NCBI RefSeq assembly: GCF_014637345.1
Contig: NZ_BMEX01000002.1
Span: 62,001 to 126,000 of the forward strand
DNA length: 64,000 bases
Direction of reading: 5' to 3'
DNA from: Kroppenstedtia guangzhouensis
GTDB taxonomy: Bacteria > Bacillota > Bacilli > Thermoactinomycetales > DSM-45169
Shown here: positions 24,980-34,224 of the stretch, in pieces
Numbering within the stretch: position 1 is the stretch's first letter
How the letters are laid out: every line of letters starts with the position of its first letter
The notes under the pieces: generated by a model
The model's input: only the letters and a program-made list of their open reading frames with translations
Database searches by the model: none
Told to the model about the DNA's origin: nothing
Program-made: the position numbers and the translations under genes

Positions 24980-26899
24980 ATGGGTTTGGAACCGAAACGA
25001 TACGTAATCGGAACGGCAGGTCACATCGACCACGGCAAGACGATGCTCACGCGGGTCTTAACCGGTGTGAACACAGACCGGCTCAAAGAGGAGCAGAAAA
25101 GAAACATCTCCATCGAGCCCGGTTTTGCCCCCCTGACGCTTCCCTCGGGCCTTACCGTCTCCATCATCGATGTACCCGGCCATGAAAAATTGATCCGACA
25201 GATGGTGGCCGGGGTGGTGGGAATCGATTTTGTCCTGCTGGTGGTGGCCGCTGATGAAGGTGTGATGCCCCAAACCCGAGAGCATCTATCCATTCTGGAT
25301 CTTCTCGGTCTGAAAAATGGTTTGCTCCTTCTCAACAAGATCGACCGGGCAGATCCCGATCTCTTGCCCATCATTGAAGAGGACTTGTTGGAGCTTGCCC
25401 GGGGTACTTTTTTGGAGGGAGCACCCATACTCCACATTTCCTCCGTCACTGGAGAAGGAATCGATCACCTGCTCCAAGTGCTGGATCAAAAACTTCCTCA
25501 TATTGAACAACGAAAGAGCGAGGCTCCTTTCCGTCTGCCCGTGGATCGGTCCTTCATTGTCAAGGGAGCGGGGACAGTGGTGACAGGAACAGTTCAGTCG
25601 GGAAGCACTGGTCCGGGAGAAGTGCTGGAACTTCTCCCAGGTGGAAAGCGGGTCAAGGTGCGACAAACCCAGGTTCACAGCCAAACTGTGCCGATGGTGC
25701 AAGCGGGGCAACGGGCCGCGCTCAACCTGACCGGGGTCGATCGGGAAGAGGTCTTCCGCGGACAGACTGTTGTCCAACCGGGGATCTGGTCCACCTCCCG
25801 GCGGATCGACATTCGGGCCGTCTCCTTGCCGGATCTGGATTTCAGTCTTCGTCAGCGAAGTCTGGTAACGCTGATGATCGGAACCTCCGAGGTGTTCGCC
25901 GAGTTGATCCTGTATGACCGCAAGGAATGGAAACCGGGAGAAGAGATTTATGCCAGTTTGGTATTGCGAGAACCGGTGGTTGCAGGCCATGGGGATCGGT
26001 TTATCCTGCGCCGTCCCACTCCGTCAGCCACCATCGGTGGAGGCGAAGTGGCAGAACCGGCAGCCGTCAAGCGTAAGATTCACCCTTCCTCTGCAAGAGA
26101 GATTCGCCAAACCTTCGTCGGCGGTCTGTCCGTACGGATCCTGAGGGAGCTGGATCAGGCCCTCCTGTTGACTTTCCGGGAACTTCAGTCTCTGTCGGGA
26201 GAGGGAGAAGCGACCCTCTGCGCCGAACTGGAAGCGCTGAAGGAAGTGGATCGAATTCTCCCCGTTGCATCCGGCTTTGCTGCCGTCGACACTCTGACCC
26301 GGATCGAGGAAGAGATGAGAATTTGGCTCACCTCCTATCATCAGGAACACCCCATGCTTCCCGGTGTCCCAAAAGCGGAATGGGCCGCACGGTTTTTACC
26401 CGACCTCGGCACTAAAGAAGTCAACACCTTGTTGGAGATGTGGGAAGAACGGCGCATTCTGAATCAAAAGGGGGAATATATCGCCCTCCATTCTTTCACC
26501 CCAGACCTCCCTGATCAGTGGAAACCAGCGGTAAATCAAGTGGTGAACCGTCTGCAAAAGGAAGGTTGGACTCCCACCGAATGGGAGACCTTGCTCCAGG
26601 AAGCCAAAATCCCCGCCAAATTCGGTGAAGATATCCGGGGCTTTCTGGTACGGGAAGCGATCCTCGTGCCCTTGACAAAGAAGTTGTTAATGCACCGGGA
26701 AGCCTACGATCGTGCGGTTGAACTTGCGGCAAAAACGATCCGCCGGGAAGGGAGTCTCACCATGCAACAGGCCAAGGAATGCTTCGGTCTCTCCCGGAAA
26801 TACCTGGTCCCCCTGCTGGAACTGATGGATAAAAAGGGGATCACCCGGCGCGTGGGGGACAAACGGATCCTGATCCAAGAAGATAAGGCTTCCCAATGA
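24980..26899 (+). CDS. selB: Selenocysteine-specific elongation factor SelB
   Basis: A 639-residue GTPase. G1 GTAGHIDHGKT near residue 13, the effector region EEQKRNISIEPGF, G3 DVPGHEKLI and G4 LLNKID are in place. The EF-Tu-like domains 2-3 follow, with GAGTVVTGTVQSG. From about residue 380 the C-terminal winged-helix repeats begin, ending QAKECFGLSRKYLVPLLELM, DKKGITRRVGDKRIL, which bind the SECIS stem-loop. It carries Sec-tRNA to in-frame UGA codons. ATG 24980 sits close behind GGAAAGGTGG. No selA lies in front, which differs from the common selA-selB arrangement. Confidence 0.96.
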   Translation: MGLEPKRYVIGTAGHIDHGKTMLTRVLTGVNTDRLKEEQKRNISIEPGFAPLTLPSGLTVSIIDVPGHEKLIRQMVAGVVGIDFVLLVVAADEGVMPQTREHLSILDLLGLKNGLLLLNKIDRADPDLLPIIEEDLLELARGTFLEGAPILHISSVTGEGIDHLLQVLDQKLPHIEQRKSEAPFRLPVDRSFIVKGAGTVVTGTVQSGSTGPGEVLELLPGGKRVKVRQTQVHSQTVPMVQAGQRAALNLTGVDREEVFRGQTVVQPGIWSTSRRIDIRAVSLPDLDFSLRQRSLVTLMIGTSEVFAELILYDRKEWKPGEEIYASLVLREPVVAGHGDRFILRRPTPSATIGGGEVAEPAAVKRKIHPSSAREIRQTFVGGLSVRILRELDQALLLTFRELQSLSGEGEATLCAELEALKEVDRILPVASGFAAVDTLTRIEEEMRIWLTSYHQEHPMLPGVPKAEWAARFLPDLGTKEVNTLLEMWEERRILNQKGEYIALHSFTPDLPDQWKPAVNQVVNRLQKEGWTPTEWETLLQEAKIPAKFGEDIRGFLVREAILVPLTKKLLMHREAYDRAVELAAKTIRREGSLTMQQAKECFGLSRKYLVPLLELMDKKGITRRVGDKRILIQEDKASQ

Positions 26900-26910
26900 A
26901 GGGAAGCCTT
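26885..26910 (+). terminator. Hairpin overlapping the selB stop codon
   Basis: Perfect inverted repeat AAGGCTTCCC/GGGAAGCCTT with a 6-base loop. No T-run follows, so its terminating activity is uncertain. Confidence 0.45.
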
Positions 26911-26914
26911 GGGG

Positions 26915-27493
26915 TTAAAAGCCTGCGATTGGTGCAATGAATGCCGTCAGGATCACTGAAACCACTCCGAGACCGACAGCCCACCATCCCAGGATACTGC
27001 CTCTCCGACCAGCGATCACTCCCAGGATGATTCCGGCGGAACCCAGCAGGAATGGAACGAAAAAGAAGGATAAGACCGACAGAATAATGCTGGTGATTCC
27101 GAGACCTCTTCCTTCATCCCCGGTTTCTTCCCTTTCCACACGAGCTTCATCCCGCTCCCGTTCTTTTTCAACGGGGTCGGCAGCCGGAGCGATTTCGGCA
27201 GCCGTTTCCACATCCCGTTCCGGTTGATCCTGATTCCGGATTCGGTCCCGGACACGATCCGCTGATTCCTCACTTGATTCCACATCATCGTCGGCCCATG
27301 CTCCCGAAAACCCGACGGCATCAAATACATTGGGGGTGCCGGGAGTCACTTCATCAAAAACCACCTCATCGGCGGCCGCTCCAGGCTCCCGGCCGAATTC
27401 CACTTCGTCGGCGGAGCCATCCGTCGCTTGATCGGGTTGTAACTGTTGGTCCCGATGGTTGCCGTTTTTCTTATTCTCATTGTTTTTAACCAC
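26915..27493 (-). CDS. DUF4190-type membrane protein with long acidic N-terminus
   Basis: About 192 residues starting at GTG 27493, with GGGGAGGG six bases before it. Residues 1-115 are hydrophilic and strongly acidic, with low complexity (EFGREPGAAADEVVFDEV and repeated E/D/R runs). The C-terminal 75 residues have three hydrophobic stretches (LGITSIILSVLSFFFVPFLL, GIILGVIAGRRG, LGWWAVGLGVVSVILTAFI) as in DUF4190. Function unknown. It converges on selB and is divergent from the DedA gene. Confidence 0.68.
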   Translation of the reverse strand: MVKNNENKKNGNHRDQQLQPDQATDGSADEVEFGREPGAAADEVVFDEVTPGTPNVFDAVGFSGAWADDDVESSEESADRVRDRIRNQDQPERDVETAAEIAPAADPVEKERERDEARVEREETGDEGRGLGITSIILSVLSFFFVPFLLGSAGIILGVIAGRRGSILGWWAVGLGVVSVILTAFIAPIAGF

Positions 27494-27663
27494 ATCCAAC
27501 CCTCCCCTCATCGGGCTGTTCTTAGTATGCATCCCGGGGGGACGGGTATGATGGCAGTTTTTGCAGGAATACCTCCTTTGTCCTACATCGAATGGAGCTT
27601 GTTCGCGGGAAATGGGACGTGCTAAGATAGTGAAGTCGAACAATCCGGGGGAGGAAAAACCTC

Positions 27664-28248
27664 ATGTGGTCTGATTGGATCAATGCAGCGGTGGAGTGGT
27701 TTCTGTCATACGGTTCCTGGGGATTGGCCATCTTATCTTTTTTTGAATCGTCATTCTTTCCTGTCCCTCCCGACGTGATTCTCATCCCATTGGGGATCGC
27801 CCAACCGGAATTGGTCTGGTGGTATGCTTTGATCACCACCCTCTCCTCTGTGGCGGGAGCTCTCTTGGGGTGGTGGATCGGAAAAAAGTTGGGACGGCCC
27901 TTGATGCTTCGCTTTTTCAAACTGGAAACCGTGGAAAAAGTGGAGACATATTTCGATCGATACGGCGGTTTTTCCTTGGCTATCGCCGGTTTTACCCCAA
28001 TTCCGTACAAGGTGTTCACCATCGCTTCCGGAATGTGTAACGTCCGCATCCGGGAAGTGATCATTTGGTCCTTGTTGGGAAGGGGAGTCCGCTTTTTCCT
28101 GGAAGCCTTGATCATTGCATGGCTTGGGAAAGCGGCAAGTGAGTTTATTGATCAATATTTTGGCCCACTCACCCTCGCCCTCGTTGCCCTGGTGTTGCTG
28201 GTGGCATTGGTCTGGCATCTGCTCAGGAGAAAACGGGCGGAAAACTGA
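27664..28248 (+). CDS. DedA/SNARE-associated family membrane protein
   Basis: A 194-residue protein. LAILSFFESSFFPVPPDVIL near the N-terminus, GALLGWWIGKKLG, and the re-entrant RYGGFSLAIAGFTPIPYKVF correspond to the conserved DedA (VTT) core. A C-terminal TM helix ends in basic residues. Family members flip or scavenge phospholipids or support undecaprenyl phosphate recycling. The exact role here is unknown. It is the YqaA-like, short subgroup. ATG 27664 follows GGGGGAGG. Confidence 0.85.
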   Translation: MWSDWINAAVEWFLSYGSWGLAILSFFESSFFPVPPDVILIPLGIAQPELVWWYALITTLSSVAGALLGWWIGKKLGRPLMLRFFKLETVEKVETYFDRYGGFSLAIAGFTPIPYKVFTIASGMCNVRIREVIIWSLLGRGVRFFLEALIIAWLGKAASEFIDQYFGPLTLALVALVLLVALVWHLLRRKRAEN

Positions 28249-28252
28249 AGAG

Positions 28253-28290
28253 AAAAGCACCCGGATCTCCTCCGGGTGCTGTTTTTTATT
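28253..28290. terminator. Shared terminator of dedA and the oligopeptide-binding gene
   Basis: AAAAGCACCCGGA pairs with TCCGGGTGCTGTTTT, with a T-rich run on the plus strand and A-rich flank on the other side. Confidence 0.82.
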
Positions 28291-29914
28291 TTTTGATCTC
28301 GACAAAACGGTAATCATTGGGGCCTACGGTGTGTCGCAGGACATTTTTTACATCCGGCTGTTCCAGGATGACATTGTTGTAATAATAGATCGGAAACAGC
28401 GGCATCCCTTCAAAGAGACGCTCTTCTGCTTGATGTAAATATTCCATCCGCTTGGCATCATCTGTTTCTCCCAGAGCTTTTTTAAGAAGCTGGTCATACT
28501 TTTTGTCGCTCCATCCAGTCTGGTTCATGGAATGATCCGATTGGAAGCTTTCCAGGTAGTTGTAGGGATCATTGTAATCGGGAAGGAAACTGGAACGGGC
28601 AATGATGAAGTTTCCACTGCGCCGTTCATCAAAGTAGACTCCCACTTCCCGGGCTTGCAACTCCACTTCGGCATTCAGATTTTTGCGCCACATCTCCTGG
28701 ATGGTTTCCGCCACCTTTTTATGCTTTTCATCTTTGTTGTAAAGGATGGTGACCTTCGGCAATTTCGTCCATCCTTCTTCCTTCATCCCTTCTTCAAGCA
28801 GTTTTTTGGCTTCATCCCATTGAGCATCCTGGATGTAATCTTTTCCGTTGGCCCGAAAATCCCCTGATTCGGACATCGTGCCCGGCGCTACATAAGCATA
28901 GGCTGGTTGTTGACCGCCCTGAACCACCTGGTCCACGATGGCTTTCCTGTCCACGGCGAGGGCGAAGGCTTTCCGAACCTTGACGTTGGTGAAGGGCTTT
29001 TCCTTCACATTGAATCGGTAAAACTCCAGACCTGAACTATCCGATACTTTCGCTTCACCCTCATCAATCACTTTTCCGGTCAAGTCTGGTGGAATTTCTC
29101 CGGGAGCTTCCGCAATGTGAAGATCTTTCTGTTTAAACATCTGGTATGCTGTGGTGGCTTCCGCAACCATCGCCCATTCCAGTCCGGCCAGTTTCACCTG
29201 ATCGGCTTCCCGGTAATGTTCGTTTTTTTCAGCCACGATCTTTCCGTCATGCTTCCATTGGGTCATTTTGAAAGGACCGTTGCTGACATAATTCTTGGCA
29301 TTGCTGAAGGGATTTTTATCCCCTTCCACTCCTTTTCGGTAGACCGGGGCAAAGGGGGTGTAGGCGGTCAAAGCTTCAAAAAAAGGGGTGGGCTGTTCCA
29401 ATTCCACCACCAAAGTCGAATCATCCTTGGCTTGGATCCCCACCTCATCGGCTTGAGCCTTTCCCGCATTGTATTTTTCGGCGTTCTTGATAAAAAACAT
29501 CAGGAAAGAGGCCTCAGATGCCGTCTTAGGATTGAGCACCCTTTTCCAAGCGTATTCAAAATCTTGGGCCGTCACCGGTTCACCATTGGACCATTTGGCA
29601 TCCTTGCGCAGAGTGAAGGTGTAGGTAAGCCCGTCGTCGGACTTGTCGATCTTTTCCGCCACTGCCGGTTCCGGCTGATGATCCTTGTTCAGACGGGTGA
29701 GCCCTTCAAACAGGTTGTTCACCACTTCCATTGAGTCATCATCAAAAGCCTTGGCCGGATCGATGGATGTCGGCTCTCCGTTGGAAAGGTTCAGTTTTAA
29801 AACCTCCCCCTTTTCGGAACCGGCGTCCGATCCCCCTCCACAGCCGGCCGCAAACAAGCTGACTGCAAACAACAGTGCCAACGCACCGATCCATGACTTA
29901 CGGATCATGTCCAT
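28286..29914 (-). CDS. Oligopeptide-binding lipoprotein (SBP family 5)
   Basis: A 542-residue precursor with lipobox FAAGC (Cys near residue 25), followed by a glycine/serine linker. Family 5 signatures are GEPTSIDPAKAFDDDSMEVV, FTLRKDAKWSNGEPVTAQDF and the late AEERLFEGMPLFPIYYYNN, as in OppA/DppE/MppA. It captures peptides outside the membrane for an ABC importer whose other genes are not adjacent. It lies next to a cell-wall endopeptidase, so murein peptides are a reasonable guess. No start ambiguity: ATG 29914 follows GAGGGGGAA. Confidence 0.92.
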   Translation of the reverse strand: MDMIRKSWIGALALLFAVSLFAAGCGGGSDAGSEKGEVLKLNLSNGEPTSIDPAKAFDDDSMEVVNNLFEGLTRLNKDHQPEPAVAEKIDKSDDGLTYTFTLRKDAKWSNGEPVTAQDFEYAWKRVLNPKTASEASFLMFFIKNAEKYNAGKAQADEVGIQAKDDSTLVVELEQPTPFFEALTAYTPFAPVYRKGVEGDKNPFSNAKNYVSNGPFKMTQWKHDGKIVAEKNEHYREADQVKLAGLEWAMVAEATTAYQMFKQKDLHIAEAPGEIPPDLTGKVIDEGEAKVSDSSGLEFYRFNVKEKPFTNVKVRKAFALAVDRKAIVDQVVQGGQQPAYAYVAPGTMSESGDFRANGKDYIQDAQWDEAKKLLEEGMKEEGWTKLPKVTILYNKDEKHKKVAETIQEMWRKNLNAEVELQAREVGVYFDERRSGNFIIARSSFLPDYNDPYNYLESFQSDHSMNQTGWSDKKYDQLLKKALGETDDAKRMEYLHQAEERLFEGMPLFPIYYYNNVILEQPDVKNVLRHTVGPNDYRFVEIKK

Positions 29915-30085
29915 TCCCCCTCAAGAAAAAGAAATCTCTGAATCATTGATCCATTTTTTCTTTCGATGAATGAAAACGCTTTTCCTCCTTTTGAACGAAA
30001 ATCCACCGCAGAAGGACTCTCTATCTGTTACGCCGAAAACTATAGGAGTATTCACTATTTGCTTTCAAAGCAGGGAGGAAGACCA

Positions 30086-30997
30086 TTGAGTATCCGATAT
30101 GTACGTGACACCTTTGCCAACTTGTGGCTCGATCCGGGAAAAGTGCGGAATGTGGACCGTCCCTCCCTTCACTTTCCCATGGACCTGGACACTTGGTTGG
30201 CCATGGGCACGGAAAACCGCTTGGATTTGGTGGGCAGACTGGAATCCCAGGTTCTATACGGTGCGCCGGTTCAGGTGATGGAAGAGCGAGATGGCTGGGC
30301 CCGTGTCTGTGTCCCCGGACAATTCACCCCCAAAGATCCCAAGGGGTATCCCGGGTGGATCCCCGCCTCCCAACTCACCTTCGATGGGGAATACCATCAG
30401 GCTTGGGAGAGGGCTCCCTTTGCCTGGGTGACCTCCGACCGATCCCACTTGCTCTTGAATTCCGGGCAGCTGGTGGAACTCAGTTTTATGACCCGCCTTC
30501 CCCAGGTGGGGGAAAGCGACGGGGATGTGATTGTGTTGACTCCCGATGGAGACACAGGACGGATCCCGGTACGTGAGGTGACGGTCACCCGGCAATTGCC
30601 GGTGACGGGAGTTGAAGCCCGCATCCGAACGGCTGAACGTTTCCTCGGTTTGCCTTATTTGTGGGCGGGGATGTCTTCCTTCGGTTTTGACTGTTCCGGG
30701 TTTATGTATCGGATCTTTGAGGCAAACGGAATCACAATTCCCCGGGATGCGGATCCCCAGGCCCGCTATGGACAGCGGGTGTCCAAGGAAGAACTGGCTC
30801 CTGGCGATCTCCTCTTTTTTGCTTACGAAGAGGGAAAAGGAGCCATCCATCATGTGGGGATGTACATCGGTGACGGTTCCTTCATCCACTCTCCCAACAC
30901 TCCCAACCCGGTGAAGATCAACCGCTTGACCGATGAACCCTATCACAGAGAATTGTGTTGGGGAGCCCGGTATGTTGGCGGAGAATCCTTCAGTTGA
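30086..30997 (+). CDS. NlpC/P60 cell-wall endopeptidase with SH3 domains (YkfC-like)
   Basis: About 303 residues from TTG 30086, preceded by GGGAGGAAGA; the upstream extension has no ribosome site. Bacterial SH3-like segments occupy about 40-180 (YPGWIPASQL, RIPVREV). The catalytic domain has FGFDCSGFMYRIF (nucleophile Cys), DLLFFAYEEGKGAIHHVGMYIGDGSFIHS (catalytic His) and a final His region. The layout matches gamma-D-glutamyl-L-diamino acid endopeptidases acting on murein peptides. No signal peptide is visible, as in YkfC, which acts in the cytoplasm on recycled peptides. It converges on the carboxypeptidase gene, their ends overlapping by 8 bases. Confidence 0.88.
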   Translation: MSIRYVRDTFANLWLDPGKVRNVDRPSLHFPMDLDTWLAMGTENRLDLVGRLESQVLYGAPVQVMEERDGWARVCVPGQFTPKDPKGYPGWIPASQLTFDGEYHQAWERAPFAWVTSDRSHLLLNSGQLVELSFMTRLPQVGESDGDVIVLTPDGDTGRIPVREVTVTRQLPVTGVEARIRTAERFLGLPYLWAGMSSFGFDCSGFMYRIFEANGITIPRDADPQARYGQRVSKEELAPGDLLFFAYEEGKGAIHHVGMYIGDGSFIHSPNTPNPVKINRLTDEPYHRELCWGARYVGGESFS

Positions 30998-32312
30998 CCC
31001 ACTTGGTTACTGCAAGCTGCAGGAATTGATCCTGCAGCTTTTCCCCGTTCTCTTCTTCCAGCAACCCATTGATCAGAAAAGAAAAGGAGAGTAGCGGCTC
31101 CCCTTCGTTGTTGAGAAAATAACCGGACAGATTTCTCACTCCTGCCAGACTCCCGGTTTTGGCTGCCACTTCCACTCTTTGCGGCAAAACGGCAGTCCGG
31201 TTTTTCAGTGTACCGTCCCTTCCATAACGGGGTAAGCTGTCCAACCAAACGGGAAACAGAGGATCATTCCGGTACGCCCAGATTAAGATGTTCAAAAGCG
31301 CCTCCGGAGTGGCCTGATTGTACCCCGAAAGTCCGGAACCGTCTGCAATCACCGCAGGTGCTTGAAGCCCCGCTTTCCGGAACCAGTCCATGACGCGGAG
31401 AAGACCTTCTTCTTCGGAAAGAGTCCCCCTTCTCGCCATTCCGATCGTTCGAAGTAAAACCTCCGCCGTCAGGTTATCACTCTCCTTATTCACCTGGTGA
31501 AGAACTTCCGCCAATGTCGGAGATACCCGATCCATTCGAATGTCGGCTCTTTCCGAAAAAGGCCCCCGGATCACCCGGATTCCTTCCGACACAATCACAC
31601 CCTTCTCCCGCAGGGCACCGATCATCACCTCTGCAAAGAATTCCGGACCTTGCGCCACTGCCGCTTCCAATTCCGGCTCCCGGCGGGAGATCTCCCCTTT
31701 GATTTCAAACTGCTCTGCTCCTATCCGGAATATTTCAACTTCCGCTTCGGGTTTCTCCGTCCAGTTCAACATGGTTTGGGCCGCCCCTTGGCAAAAGCGG
31801 GGTGAGACCCGGACAATCTTCGGCGGCTCACTAACGGGATCAAAATGAAAGGTCACCCGGTTTCTCTCCATGATCAACGCGTGGATTGGTGCTCCGTATC
31901 CATGGGCAAGGTCATCCCACATCCACCCCTTCCCCCAGGGATGGCCTGAACTCAATCCATCATCCAACCGTACCTCGTCCAACCGGGTAAGCCCTCTCTC
32001 TTTCAGTTCACAGGCCACCCGCAACGCACAAGATTCATCAAAGGAGGGGTCTCCCCCACCCCGGATGTACAAACACCCTGAACCTGCCGCAAACCGGGTT
32101 CTCCATCGATAATCCGGACCCAACTCATCCAAAGCGACAAGTGTGGTCCATAATTTCTGGTTGGAAGCAGGAGTAAACCCTTTGTTCGCATCTATTCCCC
32201 ACCGCTTCCCGGTCCGAAAACAAAAAAGATCGCAGCCCACTCTGGCTCCCGTCTCTCCTGAACGGCGGCTCCAATCATCAATCAGGGCTTTCAGCCGCTC
32301 CAACTTCCCCAT
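30990..32312 (-). CDS. D-alanyl-D-alanine carboxypeptidase, S13 (PBP4) family, without signal peptide
   Basis: A 440-residue protein with the three penicillin-binding motifs: SxxK as ASNQKL (Ser about 50), SxN as SDN in NKESDNLTAEVLLR, and KTGS in VEVAAKTGSLAG. Domain II/III insertions (YIRGGGDPSFDE) are typical for DacB/DacC. The N-terminus (MGKLERLKALIDDWSRRSGE) has no signal sequence, unlike characterised exported members, and no better upstream start is seen. Either it is cytoplasmic, matching the neighbouring YkfC-like enzyme, or the 5' end has been lost. Confidence 0.88.
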   Translation of the reverse strand: MGKLERLKALIDDWSRRSGETGARVGCDLFCFRTGKRWGIDANKGFTPASNQKLWTTLVALDELGPDYRWRTRFAAGSGCLYIRGGGDPSFDESCALRVACELKERGLTRLDEVRLDDGLSSGHPWGKGWMWDDLAHGYGAPIHALIMERNRVTFHFDPVSEPPKIVRVSPRFCQGAAQTMLNWTEKPEAEVEIFRIGAEQFEIKGEISRREPELEAAVAQGPEFFAEVMIGALREKGVIVSEGIRVIRGPFSERADIRMDRVSPTLAEVLHQVNKESDNLTAEVLLRTIGMARRGTLSEEEGLLRVMDWFRKAGLQAPAVIADGSGLSGYNQATPEALLNILIWAYRNDPLFPVWLDSLPRYGRDGTLKNRTAVLPQRVEVAAKTGSLAGVRNLSGYFLNNEGEPLLSFSFLINGLLEEENGEKLQDQFLQLAVTKWVN

Positions 32313-32355
32313 ACATCTTCCCCCACTCTTCGGGTGCCAAGGTACCCCACCGGTT

Positions 32356-32619
32356 TCAACGTCTCATCATTTGCTCCAACCGTTCCAAGCGTCGCAGAAT
32401 ATCTTGAATCACCCGGTCCTGATCCCCATCCTGCCGTCGGGGAAGGCGCTGGGCTTTCACTTTTTTCAGTTCCTCTTTGAGCTGCTGGTTTTCCTCAAGC
32501 ACGGCTTCAAAATTCTGGATCACCAGGTCGAGGAATTCATTCACTTCATCCACATCGTATCCTCGGATCGAGGACTTGAAGTCCTTGTTGAATATATCCC
32601 GCGGCGTCAGACGTTGCAT
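32356..32619 (-). CDS. gpsB: Cell-cycle protein GpsB
   Basis: An 87-residue DivIVA-domain protein. The N-terminal membrane-binding part ([40 protein letters not shown]) is followed by a coiled coil, a short linker, and a C-terminal helix ([16 protein letters not shown]) that trimerises in GpsB. Size and layout match Bacillus GpsB (98 residues) rather than the longer DivIVA. It shuttles PBP1 between septum and side wall. Confidence 0.9.
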   Translation of the reverse strand: MQRLTPRDIFNKDFKSSIRGYDVDEVNEFLDLVIQNFEAVLEENQQLKEELKKVKAQRLPRRQDGDQDRVIQDILRRLERLEQMMRR

Positions 32620-32798
32620 ATGAACTCCTCCCCTTCTCTTTCAACAACGGCTTCGAACAGCCTTGAAAGCATTGCGAAAAAAAGATCTTTGACACACAAC
32701 AAAAACCAGCTGTCCAAGATCCACTAAGTCACAATGCTTTACTATTATCATATAGACAAAAAAGAAGGCATTCAAGCCGGGACAACGCCGAGAAACAG

Positions 32799-32825
32799 AA
32801 AAAGGCCCCTCCGTTGCGGGGCCTA
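32799..32825 (-). terminator. Terminator of the YhcN/YlaJ lipoprotein gene
   Basis: Minus strand TAGGCCCC-GCAACGGA-GGGGCCTTTTT directly after the stop. The 170 bases from here to gpsB contain nothing recognisable beyond AT-rich sequence. Confidence 0.75.
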
Positions 32826-32833
32826 GTGCACAT

Positions 32834-33376
32834 TTACCGGGCGTCGGGGAAAGTGCGTTGCACCAGATCCGAGAAGCCCTGAAGCAGACCGGAAATGGGA
32901 TGCCCATTCCGGACGTCCCGGGCATAGTCTCCCAACCGCTTGACAAAACCCGGGTTGGCGGAAACAAACACCCGATCGACACTGGGGTCCACTTTACGAA
33001 CCTGCTTGGACACTTGATCCTTGATCTTGGATGTCATTTTACCCTTGTAGTTTTCATTCATCATCACCCCGACATAGGCGGTTCGGTCGGTCACCATCAC
33101 TGTCGCCGAATCGATGCTTTTCAGACGGGTGATGGAGTCTGCCACATCATCGGCCACCCTCATATTTTGCCCCATCCGGGTCCGATCCGCGTTACGATCC
33201 GGAGCGGGAGCCGGTGTCCGGGGAGTGGTGCGAAGATCCGCCTGGTCGCGGACCGGTTGCGTCCGGTTCATCTGTTGCCGGGATTCCGGCTTTTGTTGGG
33301 TCGCACAACCCACAGCGGATGTGAACATCAATCCGAAAACAGTAAGCAGGAGAATTCCCTTGGATACCTTGCCCAT
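32834..33376 (-). CDS. YhcN/YlaJ-family sporulation lipoprotein
   Basis: A 180-residue lipoprotein with lipobox TSAVGC (Cys about 24) and a Gln/Arg/Pro-rich spacer to about residue 70. The family domain follows (ADDVADSITRLKSIDSATVM, VTDRTAYVGVMMNENYKG, VDRVFVSANPGFVKRLGDYA). Homologues are made in the forespore and locate to the spore inner membrane or coat, with a minor effect on germination or outgrowth. Monocistronic. Confidence 0.88.
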   Translation of the reverse strand: MGKVSKGILLLTVFGLMFTSAVGCATQQKPESRQQMNRTQPVRDQADLRTTPRTPAPAPDRNADRTRMGQNMRVADDVADSITRLKSIDSATVMVTDRTAYVGVMMNENYKGKMTSKIKDQVSKQVRKVDPSVDRVFVSANPGFVKRLGDYARDVRNGHPISGLLQGFSDLVQRTFPDAR

Positions 33377-33443
33377 ATACCTCTCTCCTTTCCATGACAG
33401 TGTCAGGCATTAGTATCCGTTGCTTCCCCAAAAATATGTATAC

Positions 33444-33470
33444 AAAAAACCGCCGGAGACCGGCGGTTTT
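33444..33470. terminator. Terminator of the YugP-like gene
   Basis: AAAACCGCCGG-AGA-CCGGCGGTTTT, a perfect inverted repeat with a 3-base loop next to the stop at 33476. Confidence 0.82.
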
Positions 33471-33475
33471 CAGAT

Positions 33476-34162
33476 TTAGTCTTCGTTGGAGGAGAGGAAC
33501 AGAAACACGAAGCGGAGCAACTCCAAAAGAGCGTACAGCGTGGTGGCCACATAGGTGAGGGCCGCTGCATTCAATACCTTGGCGACACCGCGTTCCTCCA
33601 CATTTCGGATGATCCCCTTGTTCACCAGGATCGCACGGGCCCGATTGCTGGCATCAAACTCCACGGGCAAGGTCACCACCTGAAAGGCGACCGCAGCGGC
33701 GTAGAGAATAATCCCCAGGAGAAACAGTCCGCCTATTTGTAACAGCATTCCTCCCAAGAGCAGGAAAGGCGCGATTCCCGAGGCGAAGTTGGACACCGGA
33801 AACATTTTGTGGCGCAACACCAGGAACCCGTATGCCTCTTTATGCTGGATAGCGTGACCACATTCATGTGCGGCCACGGAAACCGCGGAGATGGAACTGG
33901 AGCCGTAGACGGGCTCCGACAACCGCACCGTCCGCGAGATGGGATCGTAATGGTCGGACAGTGCCCCGGGAACGGCTTCCACCTTCACATCATACAAACC
34001 GTTGTCATCCAGAATGCGACGGGCTGTCTCGTAACCGGTCAAGCCCGAGGAAGACTGTACATCGGCCCATTTTTTAAAACTTCCTTTTACCCGAAACTGT
34101 GCCCAGATCGTCAGACCGAAGGCCGCCAATACAAGCAGCAGCATCCAGGTGTTGATATTCAT
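33476..34162 (-). CDS. Membrane zinc metallopeptidase, YugP family
   Basis: About 228 residues from ATG 34162, with GGAG at a better distance than for the ATG at 34171. TM1 is MLLLVLAAFGLTIWAQF. Then come GLTGYETARRILDDNGL, the zinc motif HECGHAIQH, and several TM helices, ending in a Tyr/Leu-rich segment (LTYVATTLYALLELLRFVF). This is the Zn_peptidase_2 (PF04298) layout. Substrate unknown. Confidence 0.88.
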   Translation of the reverse strand: MNINTWMLLLVLAAFGLTIWAQFRVKGSFKKWADVQSSSGLTGYETARRILDDNGLYDVKVEAVPGALSDHYDPISRTVRLSEPVYGSSSISAVSVAAHECGHAIQHKEAYGFLVLRHKMFPVSNFASGIAPFLLLGGMLLQIGGLFLLGIILYAAAVAFQVVTLPVEFDASNRARAILVNKGIIRNVEERGVAKVLNAAALTYVATTLYALLELLRFVFLFLSSNED

Positions 34163-34224
34163 CAGTTGCATTGCTCCTTTTTTGAAAATAAATGGTCTGG
34201 CATTCCTGCGCAACTTTGGCTTTT

